Below, one piece after another: positions 1-8,895 of a DNA stretch of 64,000 nt (position 1 is the first letter of the stretch; the number at the start of each line of letters is the position of its first letter). Origin of the DNA: Lysobacterales bacterium (GTDB taxonomy: Bacteria > Pseudomonadota > Gammaproteobacteria > Xanthomonadales > Rhodanobacteraceae); NCBI GenBank assembly GCA_016707485.1, contig JADJHN010000002.1:744001-808000 (forward strand). The letters run 5' to 3'. The position numbers were made by a program, and so were the translations under genes. Below the pieces are notes generated by a model. That model was not told the DNA's origin, ran no database searches, and saw only the letters and a list, made by a program, of their open reading frames with translations.

Positions 1-1027
1 CCAGGCCGTGGCCGAGGATGGCCAGCAGCGGCACGCGATGGCTGGCGCTGACGCGACCGAAGGCGGCGGGCAGATAACCGTCGCGACCCAGCGCATAGAG
101 CAGGCGCGAGGAGGCCAGCAGGTTGCCCATCATGAAACCGCCCATGGATACGCCGGCGGTGATCAGCAGGATGACCAGGCCCGGCGACCACATGCTGCCG
201 GCGGCATCGGCCAGCGGTGCCTTGCTGGTCGCCAGCAGCGGCCCGAGGATGCCCTGGGTGACGATCTGTATGCCCATGTACAGCAAGACCACGACAAGGA
301 TCGCCGCCAGCGTCGCGCGCGGCACGCTGTGCGCGGCATCGCGCAATTCGCCCGAAGGAATCAGCGCGGTCTCCATGCCCGAGTAGGCAAACATGACCAG
401 CACCATGGACGCGCCAAGGGTCGGCCAGGAAGGGATGTCCAGCCAGCTGATCTGGCCCCAGTCGACGAACGGGAGTCCGATCAAGGCAAGCAGGAACAGC
501 GGCGTCAGTTTCAGCGTGGCGAGGATGTTGATCGCGCGCGTGCCGAGGCGCACGCCAAATGCATTAAGGGTGATCAGCGCCGCATACAGGGCGACCATGA
601 ACAGTGTTCGCCACAGCGGTTGCTCAAGTTGCGGCCAGGCGCGTGCGACCTGCAGGAACAGTGCCGATGCCACGGCACCGCTGGAGGCGGCATTGCAGAT
701 CCACATCAAGGCCCCGGCGATGAATCCGGCAAACGGCCCGAACGCCGCGCCGACATAGGTGTAAGGCCCGCCGGTAGTCGCCGCGCGACTGCCGATGGCG
801 GCGAAACACAGGGCAATCGGCACGATCGCCAGGGCCCCGGCAAGGAAGGCGAGCGGCGCCGAGGAACCCATGCGCGTGAACAGCAGGGCCGGCAACAGGA
901 AGATGCCCGAGCCGACAATGATATTGATGATGGCCGCAGCCAGGGAAACGCCGCCGACCGCACGCACCAGGGCAGCTTCACCGTGCAGGGTTGTGCCAGG
1001 TGCTGGCGGTCTCGGCGTCGAGGTCAT
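1..1027 (-). CDS. APC-family amino acid permease, 3' end outside the window
   Basis: About 342 N-terminal residues are visible. A short polar start (MTSTPRPPAPGTTLHGEAAL) is followed by the first membrane helix of the amino acid-polyamine-organocation family, with the family motif VGSGIFLLPALL, which forms part of the substrate site. Roughly eight hydrophobic helices follow. The conserved segment near the visible end, SSRLLYALGRDGYLP followed by FGRVSASHRVP, is typical of APC transporters. The protein should be an inner-membrane, proton-coupled amino acid or amine transporter; the substrate cannot be read from sequence. The start at 1027 is the only ATG before the first helix, with GGAA a few bases upstream. 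The C-terminal helices lie to the left of base 1. Confidence 0.85.
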   Translation of the reverse strand, partial: MTSTPRPPAPGTTLHGEAALVRAVGGVSLAAAIINIIVGSGIFLLPALLFTRMGSSAPLAFLAGALAIVPIALCFAAIGSRAATTGGPYTYVGAAFGPFAGFIAGALMWICNAASSGAVASALFLQVARAWPQLEQPLWRTLFMVALYAALITLNAFGVRLGTRAINILATLKLTPLFLLALIGLPFVDWGQISWLDIPSWPTLGASMVLVMFAYSGMETALIPSGELRDAAHSVPRATLAAILVVVLLYMGIQIVTQGILGPLLATSKAPLADAAGSMWSPGLVILLITAGVSMGGFMMGNLLASSRLLYALGRDGYLPAAFGRVSASHRVPLLAILGHGL

Positions 1028-1292
1028 GCGCGGTTCCGTGGCGAGGCGAAAGGCGCAAGCGTGCCACAGTTTCGCACGCCTCAATCAAGGCCTCGAATTG
1101 ACCTGCCGGGCTGCGTCCGCGTCACGGCCCTTCGGCCACCCGGCCTGCGCGCACCCGGCCGTGGCTGCCGGCGCCAATGTGCAAACCGGTTCACGGTTCG
1201 ATCCGGAACCATTCGCCCTTGCAACGTCATGCGCCAGGACTATGATGCGATTGCGGTCAGTCAGGCCGTCGCTTTCATCCAGGGAGAACGTC

Positions 1293-1862
1293 ATGATCAA
1301 AACGATATCCGGCATCGCGATTGCAGCGATGCTGATCGGTTCCGGATTGCCGGTTTTCGCAGCCGACGGGATCGGCGCTGTGCCCGTTTCGGAAGGCATC
1401 AACTACACCCACATGCCGGGGCCGGACATGGCCGACGACGGGATCGCTGCGCCCGCTGGAGTGATCAGCAATCACTATCTGTTCCTCGTCGGCTCCGCAT
1501 TCACCCCGCGCTCCAGTTCACAGACGGTCACCTATGCGGGTGGCGGCTGCTCCAATTCCTCGGCCGCGCTGACCACCAGTCTCGAACTTCCGCAAGGCGC
1601 AAGCATTCTGGGTGTCCGCCTCTTTTTCAACAACAACGGCACGCCCAATGCGGTCGGCATGTTCCTGAGCACCTATCCGGGCAACGGCGACGTCACCGAC
1701 GAGCTCACTGGAACTTCCTCCGCGAGTGCAGGATATACCAGCGTCTACTTCAGCCCGGCCGCACCTTTGATCGTCGACAACCTTTCACAGGCGTATGTGC
1801 TGACCGCAACGACGCTTGGCTCGAGCCGCGTTTGTGGCATGCGCGTTTTCTACGCACTCTAG
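1293..1862 (+). CDS. Secreted protein of unknown function, paralogue A
   Basis: This 189-residue protein starts with a clear Sec signal peptide (MIKTISGIAIAAMLIG..., cleavage probably after VFAA), preceded by AGGGAGA as ribosome binding site. The mature part is rich in Ser, Thr, Gly and Tyr and probably beta-structured. It shares a pattern with the next gene: YLFLVGSAF, then YAGGGC, then LPQGA, then STYPGNGDVTDELT, then a C-terminal RVCGMRVFY. The two conserved cysteines (in GGGC and VCG) could form a disulfide. No catalytic motif is visible. It ends in FYAL, without the C-terminal tail found on its paralogue. The next gene starts 9 bases after the stop, so the two are probably co-transcribed. 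I do not recognise the family. Confidence 0.75.
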   Translation: MIKTISGIAIAAMLIGSGLPVFAADGIGAVPVSEGINYTHMPGPDMADDGIAAPAGVISNHYLFLVGSAFTPRSSSQTVTYAGGGCSNSSAALTTSLELPQGASILGVRLFFNNNGTPNAVGMFLSTYPGNGDVTDELTGTSSASAGYTSVYFSPAAPLIVDNLSQAYVLTATTLGSSRVCGMRVFYAL

Positions 1863-1871
1863 GAGACGGCC

Positions 1872-2483
1872 ATGACGACCAGCATCCGAAGTCCCATGCC
1901 GATGATTGCCGCCGGCGCGCTCCTGCTTGCTGCGGCCCTGCCGATGGCAGCGACCGCAGGCGATCAACCCGTTCACCCACGCGCGCCGGACACCGCACGT
2001 GCGGATCAACCGTCTGGATTAGTGTTCGACTACCTGTTCATCACCGGCGCGGCCTTCCATCCATTGGAGAGCACCACGGCTTATGCTTACGCGGGTGGTG
2101 GCTGCATCTACACGACCGGCGGCACCGGCCTGTTCGCTCACAAGGTGGTATTGCCGCAAGGCGCGATCGTCCGTTACCTGCGCCTGTACTACTACGACAC
2201 CTCGACCGCAAGCGTCACCGCGTTCTTTACCACCTACGATGGTGCCGGCGGGTTCAACGAACTCACCAACGTTTCATCGACCAACATCGCCGGCGGCTTT
2301 GGCACGACCCTGTCGCCGGAGATCAGTCACACGGTGGACCATCTCAGCGCACCGATCAACGTGACGGCCAATCTTGGAGCGCAGAACGACAACACCTTGC
2401 GCTTCTGCGGCGTACGCATTGCCTACGAGCCGCCGATCATCGACCTGATCTTCAAGGATGGTTTCGATCCGCAACCGCTTTGA
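1872..2483 (+). CDS. Secreted protein of unknown function, paralogue B, with IFKDGFD tail
   Basis: This 203-residue protein has an N-terminal signal peptide (hydrophobic stretch AAGALLLAAALPMAATAG). Its body is a diverged copy of the preceding gene: YLFITGAAF, YAYAGGGC, LPQGA, FTTYDGAGGFNELTNVSS and RFCGVRIAY occur in the same order. It differs by a C-terminal extension PPIIDLIFKDGFDPQPL. An IFxxGF(D/E) tail of this kind is, from memory, common on otherwise unrelated secreted proteins of Lysobacterales and might act as a sorting or anchoring signal; that role is inference. The gene lies 9 bases after paralogue A and is followed by a hairpin at 2529. Confidence 0.75.
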   Translation: MTTSIRSPMPMIAAGALLLAAALPMAATAGDQPVHPRAPDTARADQPSGLVFDYLFITGAAFHPLESTTAYAYAGGGCIYTTGGTGLFAHKVVLPQGAIVRYLRLYYYDTSTASVTAFFTTYDGAGGFNELTNVSSTNIAGGFGTTLSPEISHTVDHLSAPINVTANLGAQNDNTLRFCGVRIAYEPPIIDLIFKDGFDPQPL

Positions 2484-2528
2484 CCAGGACCGCTCACGCG
2501 CAGCGCCGGCCTCGCCCAGCCTGAACTG

Positions 2529-2550
2529 ACCCTGCCGATTCCGGCAGGGT
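2529..2550 (+). terminator. Hairpin after the secreted paralogue pair
   Basis: ACCCTGCC (2529-2536) and GGCAGGGT (2543-2550) form a perfect 8-bp stem with a 6-base loop, 45 bases after the stop of paralogue B. Only a short CTT follows, so it is a weak intrinsic terminator or an RNA 3' end stabiliser. Confidence 0.6.
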
Positions 2551-2893
2551 CTTGGCACTCAACCGACGCAAATCGCTCGCACCGAGCGCAGCCTGCGTCG
2601 GCACGGCGAAGTTGCCATGGCGCCGCAATTCCCTCGACCTCGGCCGCCGACGCGACCTGCGCTCAGGAAGAACGACGAGAGCGGGTCGTTCCCGGCACCT
2701 GCCCTTGCCTCGGTATTGCCCATGCGCGATTGGCCTGCGCGGAGTCCTGCGCCATCATTCACGGGTGCCGCTGTTTCATTCCATTGGCGGCCCGCGCATT
2801 CTTCGCGACGGCTTGGCGATGACCTTCACGCGGAGCGGTCGACGCGCCGGCACCGGGCGCTGCCGCCATGCGACCAACCACGGAACCCAGGCC
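2551..2893. other. Intergenic stretch without a convincing gene
   Basis: Open frames here have arbitrary Arg/Pro/Ala-rich composition and no family resemblance. The epoxide hydrolase frame is open upstream to 2552, but the domain begins at the ATG at 2894. Nothing else is recognised. Confidence 0.5.
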
Positions 2894-4042
2894 ATGATCC
2901 CGTTCACGCTGCAGACGCCGCCCGAGCAAATCATCGACCTCGTTGAACGCCTGCGCCGCACGCGCTGGCCCGACCAGCCGGCAGACTCCGCCTGGGAGTA
3001 TGGAACGGACATCTCCTACCTGAAGAGCCTGGTCGATTACTGGTTGACGCGGTTCGACTGGCACGCGCAAGAGAATCTGATCAATGCGCTGCCGCAGTTC
3101 CGCGCCCGCGTCAGGGATCTGGACATCCATTTCGTGCACGTGTGCGGCAAGGGTCCGCGTCCGCTGCCGCTGGTCATCACCCATGGCTGGCCCAGCACGT
3201 TTTTCGAGATGTACCGGATCATCGGCCCGCTTGCCGATCCAGCGGCCCACGGCGGTGATCCTGCGGATGCGTTCGATGTCGTCGTTCCCTCGATGCCCGG
3301 TTTCGGCTTCTCGAGCTGGCCGGCGCGCGGTGGACTGATCCGCACCGAGGACTATTGGCATGCGCTGATGACCGAGGTGCTGGGCTACCGCCGTTTCGCC
3401 GCACACGGTTCGGATGTCGGCGCGCGCATCACCAGCGCACTCGGCCAGTTCCATGCGGCTGCGCTGATCGGCATCCATATCGGCTCGGTGGATCTGGAAT
3501 GGCCGGATCCGCTGCCGCCAGCGGAGCGACTCTCCGCGGAGGAGCTTGCCTACATCAAGCGTGTTGAAAAATGGGAAAAAGATGAAGGTGGATATGCCGC
3601 CGTGCAGTCGACGCGGCCGCAGTCGCTGGCCTACGGGCTCAACGACTCGCCGGCAGGACTGGCCGCGTGGATCGTCGACAAGTTCCGCGCGTGGAGCGAC
3701 TGCGGTGGCGACGTGGAAAGCCGCTTCAGCAAGGACGAATTGCTGACCACGATCATGATTTACTGGCTGACGCAAACCATCAATCCGTCCATGCGGCGCT
3801 ATTTCGAGAAGCGCCACGACCCGAATCCACGACGGCTGCGCGACGGCGCACGCATCGAAGTGCCAACCGGCATCGCCATGTTCCCGGGCGAACGCGAACT
3901 CGTCGTGCCGCGCGCATTCGCGGAACGCTGCTACAACATCACGAACTGGACCGACATGCCGCGTGGCGGGCATTTCGCCGCCATCGAGGAGCCCGCTCTG
4001 CTCATCGACGACATCCGCGCGCACTTCCGCACGTTGCGCTAG
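2894..4042 (+). CDS. Epoxide hydrolase (alpha/beta hydrolase with N-terminal EHN domain)
   Basis: This 382-residue protein is built like microsomal-type epoxide hydrolases. The N-terminal EHN lid region begins at once (IPFTLQTPPEQIIDLVERL) with the typical RWPD segment at 24-27. The oxyanion motif HGWPS starts at H97. The nucleophile elbow is HGSDVGA with Asp174, where many relatives have GGDWG. The general base lies in GGHFAAIEEP at His360. The enzyme would hydrolyse epoxides to diols through a covalent Asp ester; the substrate is unknown. The start at 2894 was chosen because the domain begins there. The gene is convergent with the dioxygenase gene that ends at 4074. Confidence 0.9.
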   Translation: MIPFTLQTPPEQIIDLVERLRRTRWPDQPADSAWEYGTDISYLKSLVDYWLTRFDWHAQENLINALPQFRARVRDLDIHFVHVCGKGPRPLPLVITHGWPSTFFEMYRIIGPLADPAAHGGDPADAFDVVVPSMPGFGFSSWPARGGLIRTEDYWHALMTEVLGYRRFAAHGSDVGARITSALGQFHAAALIGIHIGSVDLEWPDPLPPAERLSAEELAYIKRVEKWEKDEGGYAAVQSTRPQSLAYGLNDSPAGLAAWIVDKFRAWSDCGGDVESRFSKDELLTTIMIYWLTQTINPSMRRYFEKRHDPNPRRLRDGARIEVPTGIAMFPGERELVVPRAFAERCYNITNWTDMPRGGHFAAIEEPALLIDDIRAHFRTLR

Positions 4043-4073
4043 CGATGGCCGGAGCCGCAGCCCGCCCGGGTTC

Positions 4074-4886
4074 TCAGGCGGCGGCCGCCAGCGGCAGCCC
4101 GCCCGCGTCGGCGAGGCCGAAGGCGAACGAGTCCATCGACAGCACGCCGTAGGTCATGCCGCCATCAATGCGCCGTGCCGCGTCCGCGTCCGAGCTGGCA
4201 CCCAGCGCGACCAGCAGCGGCAGGTAGTGCTCCTCGGTCGGATGCGCGCGTTCGGCATGCGGCGCGCGACGACGGTAGTCGACCAGCCCGTCGACATCGC
4301 GTGCAACCACTGCATCGCTGACCCAGTCGGCGAATTCCTGCGCGTACTCCGGATCGCGGATGTGCTGGCGGAATTCGTACAGGTTGTGGGTCAGGCTGCC
4401 GGAACCGACCAGCAGCACGCCGCGTTCGCGCAAGGGGGCCAGCGCCTGGCCGAGACGCAAGGCACCGGCTGCATCGATGTCATGCGGCAGGGATACCTGG
4501 AATACCGGCACGTCGACCTGCGCAAACAGGTAGCGCAAGGGCACCCAGGCGCCATGGTCCAGACCGCGGTGATCGTCGAGGGTGACCTCGAAGCCGGCCT
4601 CGGCGAGCAGGGCAGCGGCATCGCGGGCCAGTTCCGGCGCGCCCGTCGCGGGGTACTGCAGTTGATACAGCGGTGCGGGGAAGCCGCCGAAGTCGTGGAT
4701 CGTTTCCGGCGCGGCACTGCTGCCGACCCGCACGCCGCGCGTCTGCCAGTGCGGCGAGACCACGAGCACGGCGCGAATGTCGTGCAGCGATTGGCCGATG
4801 GCCGTCAGGTTCGGGCCAAGCAGGCCCGGTTCCAGGGCGAACATCGGCGAACCGTGGGAAATGAAAAGCGAAGGAGCAAGGGTCAT
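4074..4886 (-). CDS. DODA-type class III extradiol ring-cleavage dioxygenase
   Basis: This 270-residue protein belongs to the LigB-like family of E. coli YgiD and plant DOPA dioxygenase. The putative metal ligands are His11 (SHGSP), His46 (SPHW) and His167 (LTHNLY). Their spacing (35 and 121 residues) closely matches the zinc ligands known for YgiD. Further active-site histidines fall at 106 and 111 (DDHRGLDHGAW). It would be a soluble cytoplasmic enzyme acting on a catechol-type ring; the true substrate is unknown. AGGAGG lies 6 bases before the ATG, which fixes the start. It is downstream of the DoxX gene in the same direction and probably in one operon controlled by the divergent LysR gene. 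Confidence 0.88.
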   Translation of the reverse strand: MTLAPSLFISHGSPMFALEPGLLGPNLTAIGQSLHDIRAVLVVSPHWQTRGVRVGSSAAPETIHDFGGFPAPLYQLQYPATGAPELARDAAALLAEAGFEVTLDDHRGLDHGAWVPLRYLFAQVDVPVFQVSLPHDIDAAGALRLGQALAPLRERGVLLVGSGSLTHNLYEFRQHIRDPEYAQEFADWVSDAVVARDVDGLVDYRRRAPHAERAHPTEEHYLPLLVALGASSDADAARRIDGGMTYGVLSMDSFAFGLADAGGLPLAAAA

Positions 4887-4974
4887 GTCGATACCTCCTG
4901 GATCAGGGTCGTGGAATGCCTTGTTTGCCAATCCGGTTTCCACGCAGTCCGGGGCAAGGGTGGCGTTTCGGAAA

Positions 4975-5364
4975 TCAGGCCTTGCGGCGCTGTTTCCACA
5001 GATGATCGAGGCTGAACGTGCCGGCACCGTGGGCGGCCAGCATGAGGAAGCCACCGGCCATCGCCACGTTCTTCCAGAAACTGGTTGCTTGTGCGGCGTC
5101 GCCGAAATTGCCGTGGAACAGCACGGCACTGGCCAGCGAGAACGCGGCGATTGCCAGCGCGATCCAGCGCGTGAAGGCGCCGGCGAGGATGGCCAGGCCA
5201 CCGCCAAGTTCGAGCGCGATCACCAGCGGCAGCAGTGCGCCGGGCACACCGGCGGATTCCATGTATTGCTGGGTGCCAGCGTAGCCGGCGATCTTGGCCC
5301 AGCCGGAGATGATGAAGATCAAGGAGAGGCCGATGCGGCCGAGCAAGGCAAGCGGATTGTTCAT
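4975..5364 (-). CDS. DoxX family inner-membrane protein
   Basis: This 129-residue protein has four predicted membrane helices and the DoxX signature near the N-terminus (LLGRIGLSLIFIISGWAKI). The central segment (LELGGGLAILAGAFTRW) is also typical of the family, and length is normal. DoxX proteins are poorly understood; some act with redox or thiol-stress systems. It is the first gene of a probable two-gene operon with the extradiol dioxygenase (89-base gap) and is divergent from a LysR-type gene, an arrangement that suggests response to an aromatic or quinone-like compound (inference). Confidence 0.85.
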   Translation of the reverse strand: MNNPLALLGRIGLSLIFIISGWAKIAGYAGTQQYMESAGVPGALLPLVIALELGGGLAILAGAFTRWIALAIAAFSLASAVLFHGNFGDAAQATSFWKNVAMAGGFLMLAAHGAGTFSLDHLWKQRRKA

Positions 5365-5457
5365 GGGGGTTCCTTGGCGTGGTGGATCAGCAATTCGATG
5401 CCAGGCATTCTATTGCCCATGTAAAGTCGAATAAACTGCGATACGAGTGATTGACTG

Positions 5458-5472
5458 TCTCGAAAATCGAGA
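5458..5472. promoter_or_regulatory. 15-base perfect palindrome, candidate LysR operator
   Basis: TCTCGA-AAA-TCGAGA forms a perfect dyad 14 bases before the LysR start codon, inside the 122-base gap between divergent lysR and doxX. LysR proteins usually bind such dyads to repress their own gene and activate the divergent operon. The exact T-N11-A form is not present, so the assignment is tentative. Confidence 0.4.
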
Positions 5473-5486
5473 TAAAAGAGGGTGCC

Positions 5487-6396
5487 GTGGACAAATTCCA
5501 GGAAATGAGCAGCTTTGTCGCCGTGGTCGAGGCCGGCAGCTTCGTCGGCGCGGCGGAGGCTCTCGGCTTGTCCAAGGCGGCGGTGTCGCGGCAAGTCGCC
5601 GAGCTTGAACAGCGTCTCGGCGCGCGCCTGCTGCAGCGAACCACGCGGCGGCTGTCGTTGACCGACGACGGCCAGGTGTTCCTTGCCCGCGCCAAGGACA
5701 TGCTGGCTGCGGTCGACGAGGCGGAATCGGAAATCCGCTCGCGCAGCGGCGAGCCCAGCGGACGCCTGCGCATCAATGCGCCACTGACCTTCGGCGTGCT
5801 GCACCTGGCCCCGCTGTGGGGACGCTTTGCCCGGTTGTATCCAAAAGTGTCGCTGGACATCGACCTCAGCGATCGCGTCGTCGACCTCGTCGAAGAGGGT
5901 TACGACCTCGCCGTGCGCATCACCAACCTCGGCGAACTCGCAACTGGTCAGTCGGCAACTGGCCTCCACGCGCATGGTCGCCTGCGCGTCGCCACGGTAC
6001 CTGGCCGAGCACGGCACGCCCGCGCAGCCGGCCGAGCTGGCTGAGCACAATGTCATTTCCTACAGTTATTGGTCGGCCGGCAACGAGTGGACGTTCCAGG
6101 CGGCCGACGGCAACGCGGTGGTCGTGCGCACCCGGGCGCGCATCCACGCCAACAACGGCGACACCTGCCGCGCCGCCGCGCTCGATCACCAGGGCATCAT
6201 CCTGCAACCGGATTTCCTCGTTGCCGATGACCTGCGCCGCGGTGACCTGGTTGAACTGATGCCTGCGTACCGGGCGCTGACGCTGGGCATCCATGCCGTC
6301 TATCCGTCGCGCAAGCACCTGCCGATCAAGACGCGCCGACTCATTGATTTCCTCGTCGAGGCGTTTGCGCGGCCGCGCTGGAACATGGAGCACTGA
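5487..6396 (+). pseudogene. LysR-family transcriptional regulator, broken by a frameshift near 5931
   Basis: The first part encodes the winged HTH (DKFQEMSSFVAVVEAGSF, then LGLSKAAVSRQVAELEQRL) and the start of the effector domain up to DLAVRITNL. After that the frame runs into nonsense and stops at 6044. The rest (ANSQLVSRQLASTRMVACAS through FARPRWNMEH) continues in the frame one base later, to 6396. Dropping G5931 gives the family-like join RITNL-ANSQLVSRQLA, so one surplus base accounts for the break. The GTG at 5487 is preferred as start because AGAGGG lies 8 bases upstream and the HTH follows. Repaired length is about 302 residues, normal for LysR. It is divergent from doxX and the dioxygenase, its likely targets. 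Either a real lesion or a sequencing error. Confidence 0.8.
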
Positions 6397-6416
6397 GCCG
6401 CCCCGGCAGGGATCGA

Positions 6417-7844
6417 TCAAGCGTCCGCTGTTGCAGCATCACGCCCGCGCTGGACAAGGGCGAGGGCGATGCAGAGCAGGCCGGTGGCGACGCCGAAGGC
6501 CAGGTGCATGCCGTTGCTTGCCGCCGCCGGCGTCAGCCGGGTGATGTCGGCCGTGGCCGTCCCCAGCGCATACAACGCGCCCATCACCGATGCGCCGGTG
6601 ATCAGGCCAAGGTTGCGCGAGAGGTTGAGCAGGCCGGAGACGACGCCACGCTGGTCCGGCTTGCTGCCGGCCATGACCGCCGTGTTGTTGGCCGCCTGAA
6701 ACAGGGAAAATCCGGCGGTGAACGTGACCAGCGGAAGAATGTAGGCCCAGGCACCAAGGCGGATGGAAATCGTGCCCAGGCCGATGCAGCCGACGAGCAT
6801 CGCCAGCAGTCCGGCCACGGCAATGCGTGCGGCACCGAAGCGGTCGACGGCACGTCCGGCCGGCACGCCGACCACGGCCGCAACCAGCGGTCCCGCCGAC
6901 ATCACCAGGCCAATGTGTGCCGCGCCGAGAGCGAATGCGGCGGACAGGTAGAACGGCCCGACCACCAGCGTGGTCATCGCCACGGTAGTGGCCAGGCCGC
7001 TCATGATGACCCCGTGGCGGATGCGACGATCCTGGAACAGCGCCGGTTGCAGCAGCGGGGCGGCAACCCGGTTTTCGACGCGGACAAACAAGCCGACGCC
7101 GAGCACGGCGATTCCAAGCAAGGCGCCATTCCACGGCCCGGCATGGCCACGGCCCACGGTCATCGCCAGTGCATAGGCCGACAGCGTCAAGGCCAGCAGC
7201 AGTGATCCCTGCCAATCGAAGGCCGCCGGATTGGCGCGGCTGGCAGCAGGATCGGCAGGCAAATGCCGCCAGGCCAAGGCCATCGCGAGCAATCCCAGCG
7301 GCAGGTTGATCAGGAAAATCGCCTGCCAGCCTGAGGCGGCAATCAGCGTTCCGCCGAGCGTCGGCCCCAGCGCCGTGCCGATCGCGGACATCGTGCCGAG
7401 CAAGCCCATGGCCGTTCCGCTGCGCTCACTGGCGACCACCTTGCCGACCAGGGCCATGCTCAGCGCCATCATCACGGCCGCCCCGAAACCCTGCAATGCG
7501 CGTGCAGCGATCAGCATCCAAAGTTCGGGAGCCACGGCACACAGCACGGAGGCGACGGTGAAGGTGGCGATCCCGGCCAGCATCAGGCGGCGCGGGCCGA
7601 ACAGGTCGCCGAGGCGACCGACGCTGACGACCAGCGTGGTGATCGCCAGCAGGTAGGCCAGCACGACCCACTGGACTGCCTGGAAGGAACTGCCGAAAAC
7701 CTGCACCAGGGTTGGCAGGCCGACATTGGCACTGCTGGTGCCCAACGAGGCCAGCAACAGCGTCAGGGCCAGACTGGCCAGCGCCCATGGAACCGGGGAA
7801 ATCGCCGCTTGCACGGCGCCAGCACTAGGGTGGACAGCAGACAT
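6417..7844 (-). CDS. MFS drug-type exporter, DHA2 (14-helix) family
   Basis: This 475-residue protein has the helix density expected of the 14-TM DHA2 family. Motif A is visible after helix 2 (GRLGDLFGPRRLMLAG), and the motif C-like region (GTALGPTLGGTLIAASGW) precedes IFLINLPLG, a hallmark of EmrB/QacA-type proton antiporters. It should export drugs or toxic metabolites across the inner membrane; no membrane-fusion partner lies nearby. The start at 7844 has AAGGA upstream; the frame remains open to 7940 but the extra N-terminus is not family-like. It is divergent from the LysR gene at 7972, which probably regulates it. Confidence 0.88.
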   Translation of the reverse strand: MSAVHPSAGAVQAAISPVPWALASLALTLLLASLGTSSANVGLPTLVQVFGSSFQAVQWVVLAYLLAITTLVVSVGRLGDLFGPRRLMLAGIATFTVASVLCAVAPELWMLIAARALQGFGAAVMMALSMALVGKVVASERSGTAMGLLGTMSAIGTALGPTLGGTLIAASGWQAIFLINLPLGLLAMALAWRHLPADPAASRANPAAFDWQGSLLLALTLSAYALAMTVGRGHAGPWNGALLGIAVLGVGLFVRVENRVAAPLLQPALFQDRRIRHGVIMSGLATTVAMTTLVVGPFYLSAAFALGAAHIGLVMSAGPLVAAVVGVPAGRAVDRFGAARIAVAGLLAMLVGCIGLGTISIRLGAWAYILPLVTFTAGFSLFQAANNTAVMAGSKPDQRGVVSGLLNLSRNLGLITGASVMGALYALGTATADITRLTPAAASNGMHLAFGVATGLLCIALALVQRGRDAATADA

Positions 7845-7971
7845 GGCAGTCCTTGGAGGGAGTGGTCCGCCCAGAGTGGGACTTCCCCTGACATGGCGGA
7901 AGACGCACGGATTGCATTTCGTCAGTGCATGAAACGTCATGTATCGGCAGTTTTCGTGCTATCTATGCGGC

Positions 7972-8880
7972 ATGCCGAAGCTCGACTTGAACCTGCTGGT
8001 CCCGCTCGACGTCCTGCTCACCGAAGCCAGCGTCGCCGCTGCCGCGCGGCGCCTGCAGCTGAGTCCGTCGGCGATGAGCCGGACCCTGGCGCGACTGCGC
8101 GAGATCACCGGCGATCCGCTGCTGGTCCGCGCCGGGCGCGATCTCGTGCCGACGCCGCTCGCAGTCGCCCTGCGCGAGCGCGTAAGGCAGGTGGTGGAAG
8201 CTGCCGAAGGCGTGCTGCGGCCGACGATCAAGCTCGAGCTGCAGACGTTGTCGCGAACCTTCACCGTGCGCAGCAGCGAGGGCTTCGTGGAGAACTTCGG
8301 GCCGGCGCTGATCGCCCGCGTTGCCCGCGATGCCCCGGCGGTGACGCTGCGCTTCCTGGCCAAGCCGGACAAGAACAGCGCGGCGCTGCGCGATGGCAGC
8401 GTTGATCTGGAAACCGGCGTCACCGGCAAGGAGATGGGACCGGAGATCCGCACCCTCGGTCTGTTCCGCGACAAGCATGTCGGCGTTGTTCGCCAGGGCC
8501 ACGCGCTGTCGCAAGTTCGAATCACGCCGGCGCGCTACGCTGCCGGCCGGCATGTGCTGGTCTCCCGTCGCGCAAGCGACCGCAGCCCCATCGACGAGGC
8601 ACTGGAGACGCTTGGCCTGCAGCGCCAGGTAGTGGCAACGGTTGCCGGCTTTGCCTCGGCCGTTGCCCTGGCCCGCGCTTCGGACCTGGTTGCCAGCGTG
8701 CCGGAGAAACACACGCACAGCCTGTGCGAGGGCATGTTCCGCTTCGCTCTGCCGCTTGCCCTGGCACCCTTCACCGTGTCTCTGTTCTGGCATCCCCGGC
8801 TGGATGCCGACCCGGCCCACCGCTGGCTGCGCGATCTGGTCCGCGAAATCTGCGCAGACCCGAGTGCCGATGCGCGGTGA
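7972..8880 (+). CDS. LysR-family transcriptional regulator
   Basis: This 302-residue protein begins with the form typical of the NodD/LeuO-like branch (MPKLDLNLLVPLDVLLTEAS) and a helix-turn-helix AAARRLQLSPSAMSRTLARL. The effector-binding domain runs from about residue 90 to the end, with the usual LPLALAPFTVSLFWHPR near the C-terminus. Length is normal and the frame is intact. The 127-base gap to the divergent MFS exporter suggests that this regulator controls exporter expression in response to a substrate. An upstream in-frame start at 7939 is possible but adds a Cys-rich, non-family N-terminus. Confidence 0.88.
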   Translation: MPKLDLNLLVPLDVLLTEASVAAAARRLQLSPSAMSRTLARLREITGDPLLVRAGRDLVPTPLAVALRERVRQVVEAAEGVLRPTIKLELQTLSRTFTVRSSEGFVENFGPALIARVARDAPAVTLRFLAKPDKNSAALRDGSVDLETGVTGKEMGPEIRTLGLFRDKHVGVVRQGHALSQVRITPARYAAGRHVLVSRRASDRSPIDEALETLGLQRQVVATVAGFASAVALARASDLVASVPEKHTHSLCEGMFRFALPLALAPFTVSLFWHPRLDADPAHRWLRDLVREICADPSADAR

Positions 8881-8895
8881 CAGGACCGGGTTGCT

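Noticed and set aside
8..2524. Long plus-strand open frame of 838 codons
   Set aside because: It runs antisense to the APC permease and out of frame through both secreted paralogues; composition is Arg/Gln/His-rich with no family resemblance.
2559..2762. Possible small minus-strand gene of 67 codons before the epoxide hydrolase
   Set aside because: No ribosome binding site, no signal peptide or domain, and composition like other non-coding frames here.
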